Positions 10,810 to 20,637 of a stretch of 64,000 nucleotides of DNA are shown here, piece by piece (the first letter of the stretch is position 1; every line of letters begins with the position of its first letter). The notes below the pieces were generated by a model. That model saw only the letters and a program-made list of their open reading frames with translations. It searched no databases and had not been told where the DNA came from. The DNA comes from Narthecium ossifragum (taxonomy: Eukaryota; Streptophyta; Magnoliopsida; Dioscoreales; Nartheciaceae). A program made the position numbers and the translations under genes. The stretch spans positions 4,633,869-4,697,868 of the forward strand of contig OY986967.1 in assembly GCA_963920575.1 (NCBI GenBank). Reading direction: 5' to 3'.

Positions 10810-11719
10810 CGTTGCCGGATAGAATGGCATCCCCAACCTTCTCAATAACTCTTACAAATGTGACATCCCTCGTCTCTCTTGACCGCTTACTACCAAATGC
10901 CCGAGCTGGTATACGTGCAACTGTTTCGGCCATAGTCATGCACACAGAAGTCTCACCGTCACTTGTGCCTACATGAGTGTTATTATTCCCAGTGGGCGTG
11001 CTCCCCGTGTCCATGGCAGCCGGACTATCGGCAGCCTCATCGGTTGGGATAAGGGGGGGGGCAAGACTCTGCATCCTCGAGATTTATGACAGTCTCATTA
11101 GGATTAGTCTCGTCATGGGTGGACCGAGCAAATCTGCCCGAGGCCCTCTCCTCGCAGCAACAAGCGGCAAGCAAGTCAAAATTAGGGATTAGGGTGTGCC
11201 TACATAATAAGGTTCCAAGCATTAGGGTGTACCTACATAATAAGAGAAGTATTAGGCAATTTCAAATGCAATACATTAATTCATGACAAGTTCTTGTCAA
11301 GTATTTGGCAATGCCAACGCACCGCAATGTACGCCGCGGAGACATCCACATCCATCGAGAACTTCTTGTCAAGTTCTGTCCATCCACAATCGCTAAGTTT
11401 ATGCAAACATTTAATGACCTCATACTTCTTTCGACACCATCCCATGTGATTCTGGACATGTTTGAGTTCGAAGTCCCCTTTAGGCTCAAGTTTGTCATTC
11501 ACATACTTGGCCGCCGCATTAAAGTGGCTAGTTTTAAACCACCTATCCCCTTTGGGACGACCCTTCTTAACCTCAGCGAGGTACTCTAGGAGGTAAGCCT
11601 TCTCCGCGTCGGTCCATCTCTTATTCTGACTGCCTATTTTGCCTTAGACCTTCGCCTTGCCTTGGGATTAGGCCCACCAGGAGGCAGTTGCGAGTCATCT
11701 TCGAATTGAGAGGAAGAAT
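10810..11719 (-). pseudogene. Harbinger Myb/SANT-like DNA-binding protein, broken
   Basis: It starts at 11719 (MNSSSQFEDDSQLPPGG in translation). The middle gives the Myb/SANT-like domain, with ELKHVQNHMGWCRKKYEVIK at about 11400-11470 and KFSMDVDVSAAYIAVRWHC downstream. The frame changes several times and stops occur, so it is dead. The C-terminal part (10810-11074, TRDVTFVRVIEKVGDAI) runs into the LTR insertion at 10810 and is truncated. In this superfamily the partner protein helps bring the transposase to the termini. Confidence 0.75.
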
Positions 11720-11888
11720 TCATATTCTGTAAATAATCTAATGTGATATAGGCATTTAAAATATACCGCATACGTCATTAACATGGTGCATGGAATACTG
11801 TGCGTGTTTATAAGCAAGATAATAAGAAGTTAAGATCTCAAAGTAAATTTTACAAATTGTCAGCCGAATAGTACATGTAACAAAATCC

Positions 11889-13238
11889 CTAACGATCTCG
11901 TTGGAAGTCAAGCCACATCTGTTGCGCGATTTCATCGCGCAAATTGAGCCAAACACCTTGCTCTTGGCGTTGCTCTCTCGTCGTGCACGGTTGTGTAATT
12001 GATGGGTCATCTTCGATGGTGTCTACCATCATTAGTGGGTCGTTTGGGGATTTGTCAAGTATGAAATTATGCAGAATACAACAAGCAAGGACAATATCAA
12101 CTTGTGTCTTGTAGGGGTAAAATGAATGTGATGCGAGGATCTTGAAGCGGTTTTTAAGCAAACCAAACGCTCGTTCAATTCTAGATCTCAGAGACGAGTG
12201 ATGTAGGTTAAAGAGCCCCTTTTTGTTTTCTGGAATGCATCCAACAAACTCGTTGAGATGGTACCTTACACCCCGGTACGGTGCAACAAACCCAGGCATT
12301 GTTGGGTACCCGGCATCTACAAAGTTATACTTCCCTACAAGATTAGAAAGGGTTTCAAACGACTAGTAAGCCTAATCAAGTATGAAGCTAAACGACGATT
12401 GTGTGGGGCTACTTATACCTTCAATAGTTTTCAAGCCACCGAGAGGTGGTCGAGAAAGGGCGTCTTTCAAGACAGTGTAGTCATTGGCCGACCCTTCCCA
12501 ACCAGCTAAGACGTAGGTAAAATGAAGGTCAGGTATAGCAGCAGCTAACACGTTCTGTGTAAGGCCCTTACGACCTCGGAAAGGAAGTGCCATGTCGGCG
12601 GGGACAGTGGCATCTACGTGAGTTTCATCTATGAGGCCGATACAATTCTCCAGGGAAAAAAACGAAGCGTTCATGATGAGTTCTGGAAAGTATGACATTT
12701 AGGGACGTCATTATGTGCAAAGAGGGTTGGATAGTACCTCAAAGTACGGAAAATATGAACGGTTGTACAGAATTTCAAGGTGTGTTGATGAGACAGGTTG
12801 TTGCATAAATGTGTCGCGGAGGGCCAATACTGCCTTCAAAACTATGTGGAAATATCGACTGATGGTCTCACCAGACAACATAAACTCCACGCGCATGACC
12901 CGATTTTTCGTGTTATGGCCCACAATATGCAGGAATATACATAATTGTTCTTCAACTTTGACATGATCAGTGTTTATTAGAAGTTGGCGTGCTCTCATCA
13001 CTCTTGCTAACTCATGCAGCGCGTCTGCATCCATACGGATGTAACTAATAGAGTAATCCCCTCCAGATCTCAATATTCTATCCATATGCCCTTCAAGCAA
13101 CACAAGTCGTTGCTCACGTGGTATAACACATGTGTTATCACGTGAGTCAAGGTAGCGTCGCACCACCGCGACAACGACTACATAGGCTGCAGCTAGCATC
13201 CTCATCCGCTCAAATTGCTCGTCGTCGCCATTGGCCAT
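11889..13238 (-). pseudogene. PIF/Harbinger DDE transposase, broken
   Basis: The N-terminal piece (12711-13238, start MANGDDEQFERM) holds the helix-turn-helix-like region with VEEQLCIFLHIVGHNTKNR. The second piece (12372-12698) has CIGLIDETHVDA with the first catalytic Asp and GSANDYTVLKDAL with the second. The third piece (11889-12299) has the YRGVRYHL motif and RIERAFGLLKNRF with the catalytic Glu. The triad is therefore visible, but spread over three frames with stops near 12700 and 12300-12372. The enzyme cuts and reinserts the transposon at TWA sites. Confidence 0.85.
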
Positions 13239-13540
13239 CTAATATAAAAGTCAAACTTTAACTAAAAACCCTATAACACATCTATATTTGTATCTATTTG
13301 CATGTAAAACAGCTATACCAACATGAGTATCTAAAGAACATGACATGAAATCATAAATTCAAATAGGGGATCAGCTACTACCAACATGAGCATGAAGAAA
13401 CCATAGAGTAGGGGATCAGATCAAGCCCAATGCATAAGAACACATAAATGGCAGCCTCATTACAAACAAAGCATATTTCATAGTGAAATAACTAAAATGG
13501 ACAATTACCAATAATAGCATATTTCATAGTGAACAAAATA

Positions 13541-14510
13541 CAAAGCTATAAAATCAAATTGCATGCTAATAGAATACCAATAGCATATCAGATTGCATAC
13601 TAATAGCATAGCATATCAGATTGCATACTAGTAGCATACGAATAGATCAACCCACGCAACAACGTCATAAAAGATTGCAAGTGGATAAGACTGCATAAGG
13701 GATCAGATAGCCAAAATGCCAAGTAGATTGCATACTAATAGATCACATTGCATACTAGTAGCATGCTAATAGAAAATACAAAGCTATAAAATCAAATTGC
13801 ATGCTAGTAGAATACCAATAACATATCAGATTACATACTAATAGCATAGCATATCAGATTGCATACTAGTAGCATACGAATAGATCAACCCACACAACAA
13901 CGTCATAAAAGATTGCAAGTGGATAAGACTGCATAAGGGATCAGATAGCCAAAATGCCAAGCAGATTGCATACTAATAGATCACATTGCATACTAGTAGC
14001 ATGCTAATAGAAAATACAAAGCTATAAAATCAAATTACATTCTAGTAGAATACCAATAGCATATCAGATTGCATACTAGTAGCATACGAATAGATCAACC
14101 CATGCAACAACGTCATAAAAGATTGCAAGTGGATAAGACTGCATAAGGGATCAGATAGCCAAAATGCTAAGCAGATTGCATACTAATAGATCACATTGCA
14201 TACTAGTAGCATGCTAATAGAAAATACAAAACTATAAAATCAAATTGCATGCTAATAGAATACCAATAGCATATCAGATTGCATACTAATAGCATAGCAT
14301 ATCAGATTGCATACTAGTAGCATACGAATAGATCAACCCACGCAACAACGTCATAAAAGATTGCAAGTGGATAAGACTGCATAAGGGATCAGATAGCCAA
14401 AATGCCAAGCAGATTGCATACTAATATATCACATTGCATATTAGTAGCATGCTAATAGAAAATACAAAGCCATAAAATCGGATTGCATACTCATAACATA
14501 ACAATAGATC
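13541..14510. repeat. 238-bp tandem repeat, four units plus a partial
   Basis: The marker word CAAAGCTATAAAATC (with small changes) starts at 13541, 13779, 14017, 14227 and 14465. Three units are 238 bp and one is 210 bp, having lost a 28-bp internal copy of GCATACTAATAGCATAGCAT. Inside each unit short words such as GCATACTAGTAGCAT repeat. The array lies between the transposase gene and the right terminus. No ORF is credible. Confidence 0.9.
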
Positions 14511-14867
14511 AACCCACATGACAATGACATACTAACATCGAATGAATAAGATTGCATAAGGGATTAGATAGCATACTACAAGCATCAGCAAATAAAACCA
14601 GTCATTTCATGAAAGCAGCAATTGCAATGGGTCACATTGCATGGTGTAATGATGAGAGCCAAGGGATCAAACAATGGCATACAAACATCAATACTCAAGG
14701 CAAGGGGATCAGGTATGATAACTGCGTTGAAAGAATAGAAGAATCGAACCACTCAGGACATGGAGAGGCACCCGTAAGAATAAAATCACAGATCGATAGC
14801 AAATATAAGCAATCAATCAAAGCAAAGGGATCAGATCCAGCAAATACACTATATAACATCAAGAATC

Positions 14868-15420
14868 AAGCCATAAAAGCACAGATAGGCCCAAATAAAA
14901 GCAAAGAAACCAGGAAAGGGGATCAGATCCAGGAAATGCACCATATATACATGAAGAATCAAGCCATAAAAGCACAAATAGGCCCAAATAAAAGCAAAGA
15001 AACCAGGAAAGGGGATCAGATACAGGAAATGCACCATATATACATGAAGAATCAAGCCATAAAAGTACAGATCGACCCAAATAAAAGCACAAAAACCAGG
15101 CAAGGGGATCAGATCCAACAAATGCACCATATAACATGAAGAATGAAGCCATAAATGCACAGATCGGCCCAAATAAAAGCAAAGAAACTAGGTAAGGGGA
15201 TTCGATCCAGCAACTGCACCATATAACATGAACAATCAAGCCACAAAATCACAGATCGGCTCAAATGAAAGCAAAGAAACTAGGCAAGGGGATCAGATAC
15301 AACAAATGCACCATGTAACAAGAAGAATCAAGCCATAAAACCACAGATCCGCCCAAAAAAAAGCAAAGAAACCATGCCATGGGATCAAATTCAACAAAAA
15401 AACAAGCCTCTCGTGACATG
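14868..15420. repeat. 92/93-bp tandem repeat, about six units
   Basis: The word CCATAAAAGC or a close variant recurs at 14871, 14964, 15057, 15149, 15241 and 15333, giving periods of 93, 93, 92, 92 and 92 bp. The first three units are multiples of three, which produces the apparent ORF at 14552-15139 with three near-identical 31-residue blocks. I regard this as a repeat artefact and not a gene. Confidence 0.9.
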
Positions 15421-15531
15421 GAGAGGGAAAAGGACATATAAAACCATAGATCTGGAAATGAAACAGGGTACGAAGGTGTTAAAACCTTGAAAAAGGTAGC
15501 AGGGATCAGACGCCTGGTGTCCAGAGAGGAA

Positions 15532-15552
15532 GGGGGGGGGGGGGGGGGGGGG
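15532..15552. repeat. Poly-G run of 21
   Basis: An uninterrupted G homopolymer. It may be real or of uncertain length owing to sequencing, and it could form G-quadruplex DNA. It lies in the terminal part of the Harbinger element. Confidence 0.8.
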
Positions 15553-16198
15553 TTTCTCGATCGGTCGAGATCCAGATCTACCACCGGACTAGATAGCAGC
15601 AACCTCCTTGGTTGCCGACCAGATCCAACACCGCGTGGAGAGGGAAAAGCTCCTGGGCTCGCCGAGCTTCGGATCCACCACTAGAGAGGTAGCATTAGGG
15701 TTCCTGACCCCGCCGCCCGTCGGATCTACCTCCGGGGAGTGAGAAGGTAACAACGCCCGTCAGAACCACCACCAGAGAGGAGGTGGGAGAGTTCCTGGCC
15801 CCGCCGCTCATCAGATCTACCGCCGGGGAGTGAGAGGCTGGCGTGGGTGAAGAAGAACGGAGGAGACAGAAAGGACCATGGTGGGTGGAGAGACGGCGAG
15901 AAAGTGAGATCGGGGGAGAACAGGGTGGAGAGCCGGAGCGGTAACCTTAGGGTTTCGAGGGATCGAAGTGGAGCAAAACCCCGAGCGAAGTGGGGATATG
16001 AAGTGATCGCGACTTCGAGCGACTCCCGACCTTTTTGGGCGGAAGTCGTGAGCGTGAAGTCCAGGCCATTTTGGCCTGGGTGCGAAGTGGGTATGAACTG
16101 ACTTCAGACCCACTTCACGCGAACCAAACGACGAAAGTGGCCGGACCCACTTCCGAAAAAGTGACTTCACAACCACTTCCGATCAACCAAACATGCCC
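15553..16198. repeat. Right subterminal and terminal region of Harbinger
   Basis: GC-rich sequence contains three spaced copies of a GGATCTACC-type block (15590, 15720 and 15810). From 15950 it is rich in GAAGTGG/CCACTTC words in both orientations (for example 15967, 16085, 16135 and 16178). Such subterminal motif clusters are usual binding sites for the Harbinger transposase complex; that role is inferred. The end is at 16198. Confidence 0.6.
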
Positions 16199-16341
16199 TA
16201 TATAATTGTAAATAACATAACCAACTCAGTTGCCATATGTGTATATTGATCCCTCTTCAATCCCTTTTGAATCCCTTAAAGGCCCCCAAATCCCTTCTGT
16301 CCAACCCCAAACAGCCAAATTGTCGCTCACTTCACTGAGGA

Positions 16342-16698
16342 TTGGACCAAAGCCAGCTTGACCCAGATTCAAGCCAAGTCCCTGCACAGTTGATTAGACC
16401 ATGGAGATCATATCCCATCCTATGGTCATGGGCAACACTACTGATGGGACATGATGAGGATGATCCAGGAGAGCCATTGAAGATCATATTCCTGGAGCTA
16501 CCTGAGCCGTCAGATCGACCGCCAGCTGCTCATCCATCACTGCCACTGCTACCCCTGGACCCGTCATGGGATCGACCTGGTTTCTCCCCACCGAGTCCAG
16601 AGCTACAGAAGGAAGTTGATTCGGTCCAGCCACATAGAGCCATCCTACCTGACTTAACTCTGGCCTTGAGGACAAGGCCAATTTTGAAGGAAGGGGGG
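16342..16698 (+). other. Hypothetical ORF at 3' end of D1
   Basis: An open frame of about 119 codons ends at the LTR border. I do not recognise a family. The reverse copy in D2 (40409-40801) can be read in the same frame and shares stretches such as AQLIRPWRS and SWATLLMGH, then DDPGEP and SDRPP. Its ending, ALRTRPILKEGG, overlaps the polypurine tract. It could be a pol tail or a short accessory protein. Confidence 0.4.
16688..16698 (+). promoter_or_regulatory. Polypurine tract of D1
   Basis: GGAAGGGGGG directly precedes the LTR start TGATACGAG. The reverse copy in D2 shows the same tract as CCCCCCTTC at 40410-40418. Confidence 0.75.
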
Positions 16699-18019
16699 TG
16701 ATACGAGTCGATCCGACTCGACCAACTGGACCCGAACCAAGAAGAGGAACCAAGCTGGTTCAACCTCTTTCCTAGTTTGACTTGGACTTCCCTAGTTCAA
16801 ACTAGAGTATTTAATTAGTATTTATCATTAGTCTTTTATTGAGTCCTAGTTGATTGTTAGGAATTAATTAAGAGTCCCTTTGAGTTAGGAAGTTGAGTTG
16901 AGTCAGAAACCTTATTACTTGCTAATCAAGCAAGGGGGTTTTTCTAGTGGATTAGGACTCTGTCAAGGTCTCTATAAAAGGACCTTAGTAGTTTGTATTA
17001 GGTTATGCATGACATGAATGATTAAGAGTAGTTGATAAGTTATCATAGGAGTAGAATATCATAGGAGTAGAAGTAAGTAGATTCCACCCGATATCTACCA
17101 TAGATCCATCTTCTTCCCCGTCGGTCATCTTCCCCGCAGCCGGCACCGCCTCCACCAGTGTTTCTCTTCTCCCCGTCACTTTCTCTCTCCGCCACGTCAG
17201 CGACCCCACCGCCACGTCAGCGCCACGTCACCCGCTACTGTTCATCATCTCCTTCCTCTCTCTCCCGTGCCCTAACCCTAGCCTCACCGCCGTTCCCTCT
17301 CCGGCCACCCCCGTCGCCACCTAATCACTCCAACGTCTTCCCCTATCTCCCACGACTCCGGCCAACCCTTTCCCGCCGTCTTCCATACCCTCCGGCGCCG
17401 TACCCGACAAGCCGACCTCCGTCCCCTTCACCGGCAACCTCACGTCCTACCTCGATCCCACCTTAAAACCTTCCAGATCTGTTCCTTGTCTCCCCAAGAT
17501 CCTTCCCGACGTCCCAAGGACTCCCGCCGAGCCTCCCTCGTCGTTCCCGACGCCGGCCGACCCTTCACCGCCGTCTTCCCCAGATCCGGCCGATCCGCCA
17601 CCCATCTCCCAGATCCACTCCGTTGGAACTCTTCCCCACCTCCAGGCGACGCTTCCTGCCACTACCCCGACCACCGCCGCCGTCCCTACGCCGGCGATCT
17701 ACTCCGGCGAACCACAACCCTTGGATCAACTCCGGTTCAGCCCAACCAAGTTGGCTCAACCAACTCTAATTGATTCAGCCGAGCCAGTCAGTCCAATCCA
17801 GCCCAATCCAGCCACTTAGCCCAATTGAACCTGGTCAACCTGATCCAGATCAATTCAGACTTGAACCAGTCAAGTCCCATCCAATCATGCTCAGCCAGAT
17901 CCGATCCAGCTAGCCAAATCAGCCAATTGGACTCAAATCAAGTCCGATCAGGCAGATTCTGATCGATTGGAGCAGTAGAGACCCATTACGAGAGGATCAC
18001 GAGTAGACCGCTCGTAACA
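16699..18019 (+). repeat. 3' LTR of D1
   Basis: It begins TGATACGAG and ends CTCGTAACA, an imperfect inverted terminal pair, 1321 bp. A TATA box (TATAAAA, 16973-16979) lies in the context TCTCTATAAAAGGACC, which is also present in D2 and in the solo LTR at 54636. A CT-rich leader follows (17100-17700), whose Pro-rich ORFs are not genes. The region 17740-17990 repeats words like CCAGTCAAGTC and CCAATCCAGCC. Confidence 0.82.
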
Positions 18020-20002
18020 CTTCGTGAATTTGTGTTCTCTTCTTGCTTGATATCTTGAGACATTAGGATTTAGGTTTAGTTTCTTATTGAGTAGGTATGA
18101 TTGATTGTGGAATTATTACTTTTTAAAGGCATTTCTTTACCCCTAAGTGAAATCCTTTAGCTACATCTTTGCCGCATATATGGATTTGTCCTCGAGGATT
18201 GTAGAGTTTTTGTTCATGTTCTGTAGAACTCCATGTATTGCGAATTAACTAATTAGTGCGTACAAAATACTATCATATGGTTCTTATTCCTATGGCTAAG
18301 ATGAATTTGTGAATATATTGTCAATCTTATTTCGGGAGGAGTTCATGATTCTTATAAATTGTCAATGCATTGTTTTTATTTTCAACATTTTTCTCTAACT
18401 TGAGTTGAAGCAAGATGAAATTCACTATTAACTTTTATATGACGTGACTTTGTTGTTTTTATTTTCTTCCACGAACTACCTCTTATTATTTGCATTTCAG
18501 ACGTATAAAAGCATGATACATTAATTGCTTCAATCTCATATCTACATTGAACTAAAGATCCTTACTGCAATCAATGTTGAGAGCCAAATATGTTGTACAT
18601 TAATAGAATCTATCAGACCTCCACATCTAAATAAATTTTAGCTTTAGGAGTTTTGTTTGTCTTGAGTTTTCTAAAACATTGCTTGCCTTTTGAGGTGATC
18701 GCAATCTAGTCTTGTAGAATAATGTCATGGGTTACGCCACCATGACAAGTGTCTGTAATTGGTCTAATAGAAGTGTTCAAAGGTTGTAGCCATATAAGAA
18801 TGAGTCGATCTCCTATGGATTTGAATTTTTCTTTTGATTTTCAGGTTAGGCATGTGTAATGTTATGAATATTTTCTTGTATCGTGGACCTGAGTTGGAAA
18901 TAGTATGTGAGTCTTGATCAAAATTGAAGGAATGACGAATTAAAAACTAATCAAGCTTGTAACTTTAAAGCTTGTCAAGTATTGACTGCATGCTTTTCCT
19001 ATGTGTTACAGATGAGACTGCCACCATTGGCTGTTACATTGTTTGAAAATCTCAAGAGCGCCGCTATGCAATCTTAGATGCTTCCTCTCCTGAATCGGTG
19101 TGTGTTTGGTGTATTGGCTTTTGCCTTCGCTAATTCGCAGTTTCTACTAGTTGTACTGCGTTGGTGATACAGTCTTCAGTTTTTATTCTATGTAATAGAT
19201 CCTACTTTCTTTTCTAGTTTGTAGGTTACATCCGCGAGCAAAGTAATGTCTTGTTTAAGATGTTATTTACTACCTTATTCCTTTCTATCTGTATTTTTTC
19301 ACGGAATCAATGCTTTGCAATGATCTTTGGGTCACTAGTTTTTAAATTGACAAGCATATTTTCATGGGGTGCGAAGAAAATGTTGTCTCGATGGTTTAGC
19401 AGTTTGGACTTGTTTAACAAGAGTATTTCTCATATTTTTCATCAGGTGTTAAGAAGATATGTTGTTTATACTTGCAGAGTCTAGAGGTTGACATCGATCA
19501 TTCTGTCTGTTGCAAATAATAAAACTAACAGGTAATATTTCACACTTTAATGGATGAAAAATCCCATCACTATACTATGTATCCATTTATTTCATTTGAT
19601 GCAAAATATAGGTCTTTCAGTCACCTACTTTATATGCATGATGTGGGCCATGGACCTTTCACTCACTTGTTCGAACATGGTTAATCACCATTTCTATTGA
19701 TTTATGAAATGTCACAATGTCTTGAACAGTTACTAGCTTTGATACTCTTTCAATTGAAACATGGACTTCAAAGTTATACATTGTCTTAGGTTTACTTCTC
19801 TCAAGAAACAATACATGCTTGTTTCTCCCGTAGAAGTTCTAAAATCTCTTGCTTTACATGCTAGTCTAGTTATTGCTGTGATTGTCTATTTCCTTAATTT
19901 GTGAAGTCAATTTGATTCACTTACCAATCAAATTACTTACATGTACAATTGCTAAAATGTATAGTCAAATTTGTGTCAGGATATAGTTTCATGGTGCCTT
20001 GT
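18020..20002 (+). other. Host-like sequence without intact gene
   Basis: AT-rich, non-repetitive sequence lies between the D1 LTR end and the next LTR. It holds no long ORF. It contains the exon-like relics described for 19478-19682, and a weakly similar stretch near 19095-19125 that could derive from the preceding exon. I see no tRNA or other RNA gene. Confidence 0.5.
19478..19682 (+). pseudogene. Relic of SAMHD1-like HD-domain phosphohydrolase gene
   Basis: At 19637-19678 the sequence reads HDVGHGPFTHLFEH, the HD metal-binding signature of SAMHD1-type dNTP triphosphohydrolases. It is preceded by a 3' splice-like TCTTTCAG at 19614-19621. An upstream 54-bp exon-like piece (19478-19531) is framed by TTGCAG and GTAATA and keeps the LEVDIDH stretch found just before the HD motif in plant homologues, but then has in-frame stops. 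Neighbouring exons are not recognised. The family hydrolyses dNTPs to nucleosides and triphosphate. I judge it a decayed host gene fragment. Confidence 0.5.
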
Positions 20003-20637
20003 TGTCACGCCCCGACCCAGAAAATCCATCCGGGCCGGCGGCGTGAGCCAAGCCTAATTCTAATTATCAATTAGCGAGAGTCTCCCCTATATTATTCACA
20101 TTTTGAACCATGTACAATTTATAATTATCACTATGAATTTGAACAATTTGAAACTCTAATCGATCGAACAAATCTACTAGTATTATATGCAACATACAAC
20201 TGATAATAACCATCAGATACATGTTTATACAGAAATCCCAAAATTCCTCAAAGAAGAAAATTATACATTTATGTGTGACTACTAAAGTACAACTATATAC
20301 TCAAAAGGGAACTCCAGGGTCCTCAAGCACCTCCTGATGTCGACGCACCACCGAACGCCTGCCCGTCTGAAATAACGAATGAAGAGTTGGCGCCTGCACC
20401 TACAAAACGCAGCCCTTGAAGGAGTGAGCGATAAGCTCAGTAGGGTTCGATTCTACATCACACCGAAAGGAAGGGGAACACAACTGTGTTGCCTCCTCGA
20501 CTAAGTCTAAGGTATGTCAAGGGCCCCATAGCACCATCGATGTCCCTAAGGGCTCGAATCATGCACCTCCAAAGAAATGGTAACATGCAGGATCACCCTT
20601 ACCCATGTAGGAAGAGCCATATGCCTGGGGACCCATT
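20003..20637 (-). repeat. Reverse-oriented fragment of a Gypsy LTR (G-like family)
   Basis: It starts TGTCACGCCCCGACC, the inverse of the LTR 3' end shared with the G family. It carries the conserved downstream block seen at 32400-32480 in reverse (GCAAAACGCAGCC and GCTCAGTAGGGTTC). It is cut at about 20637 by the insertion of D2. The left target copy would be CTTGT (19998-20002). Confidence 0.65.

Larger units (their letters stand above)
10810..16198 (-). mobile_element. PIF/Harbinger DNA transposon, right part
   Basis: Two minus-strand genes typical of the superfamily are present: a DDE transposase (11889-13238) and a Myb/SANT-like DNA-binding protein (10810-11719). The right end, ending AACCAAACATGCCC at 16198, reads inward as GGGCATGTTTGGTT, a classic Harbinger/Tourist terminus. 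The left end has been separated by the Gypsy insertion at 10809/10810. Long tandem arrays fill the space between the transposase and the right terminus. Confidence 0.85.
16199..18019 (+). mobile_element. D1: 3' end of an LTR retrotransposon
   Basis: It consists of the 3' internal tail, a polypurine tract and a complete 3' LTR. A second copy in reverse orientation (D2: 20638-22814, 40104-40801) confirms the layout, and a related solo LTR with target duplication is at 54636-55487. The left part is displaced by the Harbinger insertion. The 120 bases next to Harbinger contain an end-like CCCCAAACAGCC at about 16306-16317 that may belong to another small insertion. Confidence 0.75.

Noticed and set aside
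13541..14510. CRISPR-like regular repeats
   Set aside because: Units are contiguous 238-bp tandem copies without unique spacers, in plant DNA inside a Harbinger element.
14552..15139. 195-codon ORF with repeated peptides
   Set aside because: It is produced by the 93-bp tandem repeat, a multiple of three; no domain, and the reverse strand is open for the same reason.
15532..15552. Poly-G run as a regulatory G-quadruplex
   Set aside because: A homopolymer of uncertain length in a dead transposon; there is nothing to support a function.
17158..17773. Pro/Ser/Arg-rich ORFs
   Set aside because: They lie in the CT-rich leader of the D1 LTR, overlap on both strands and have no domain.
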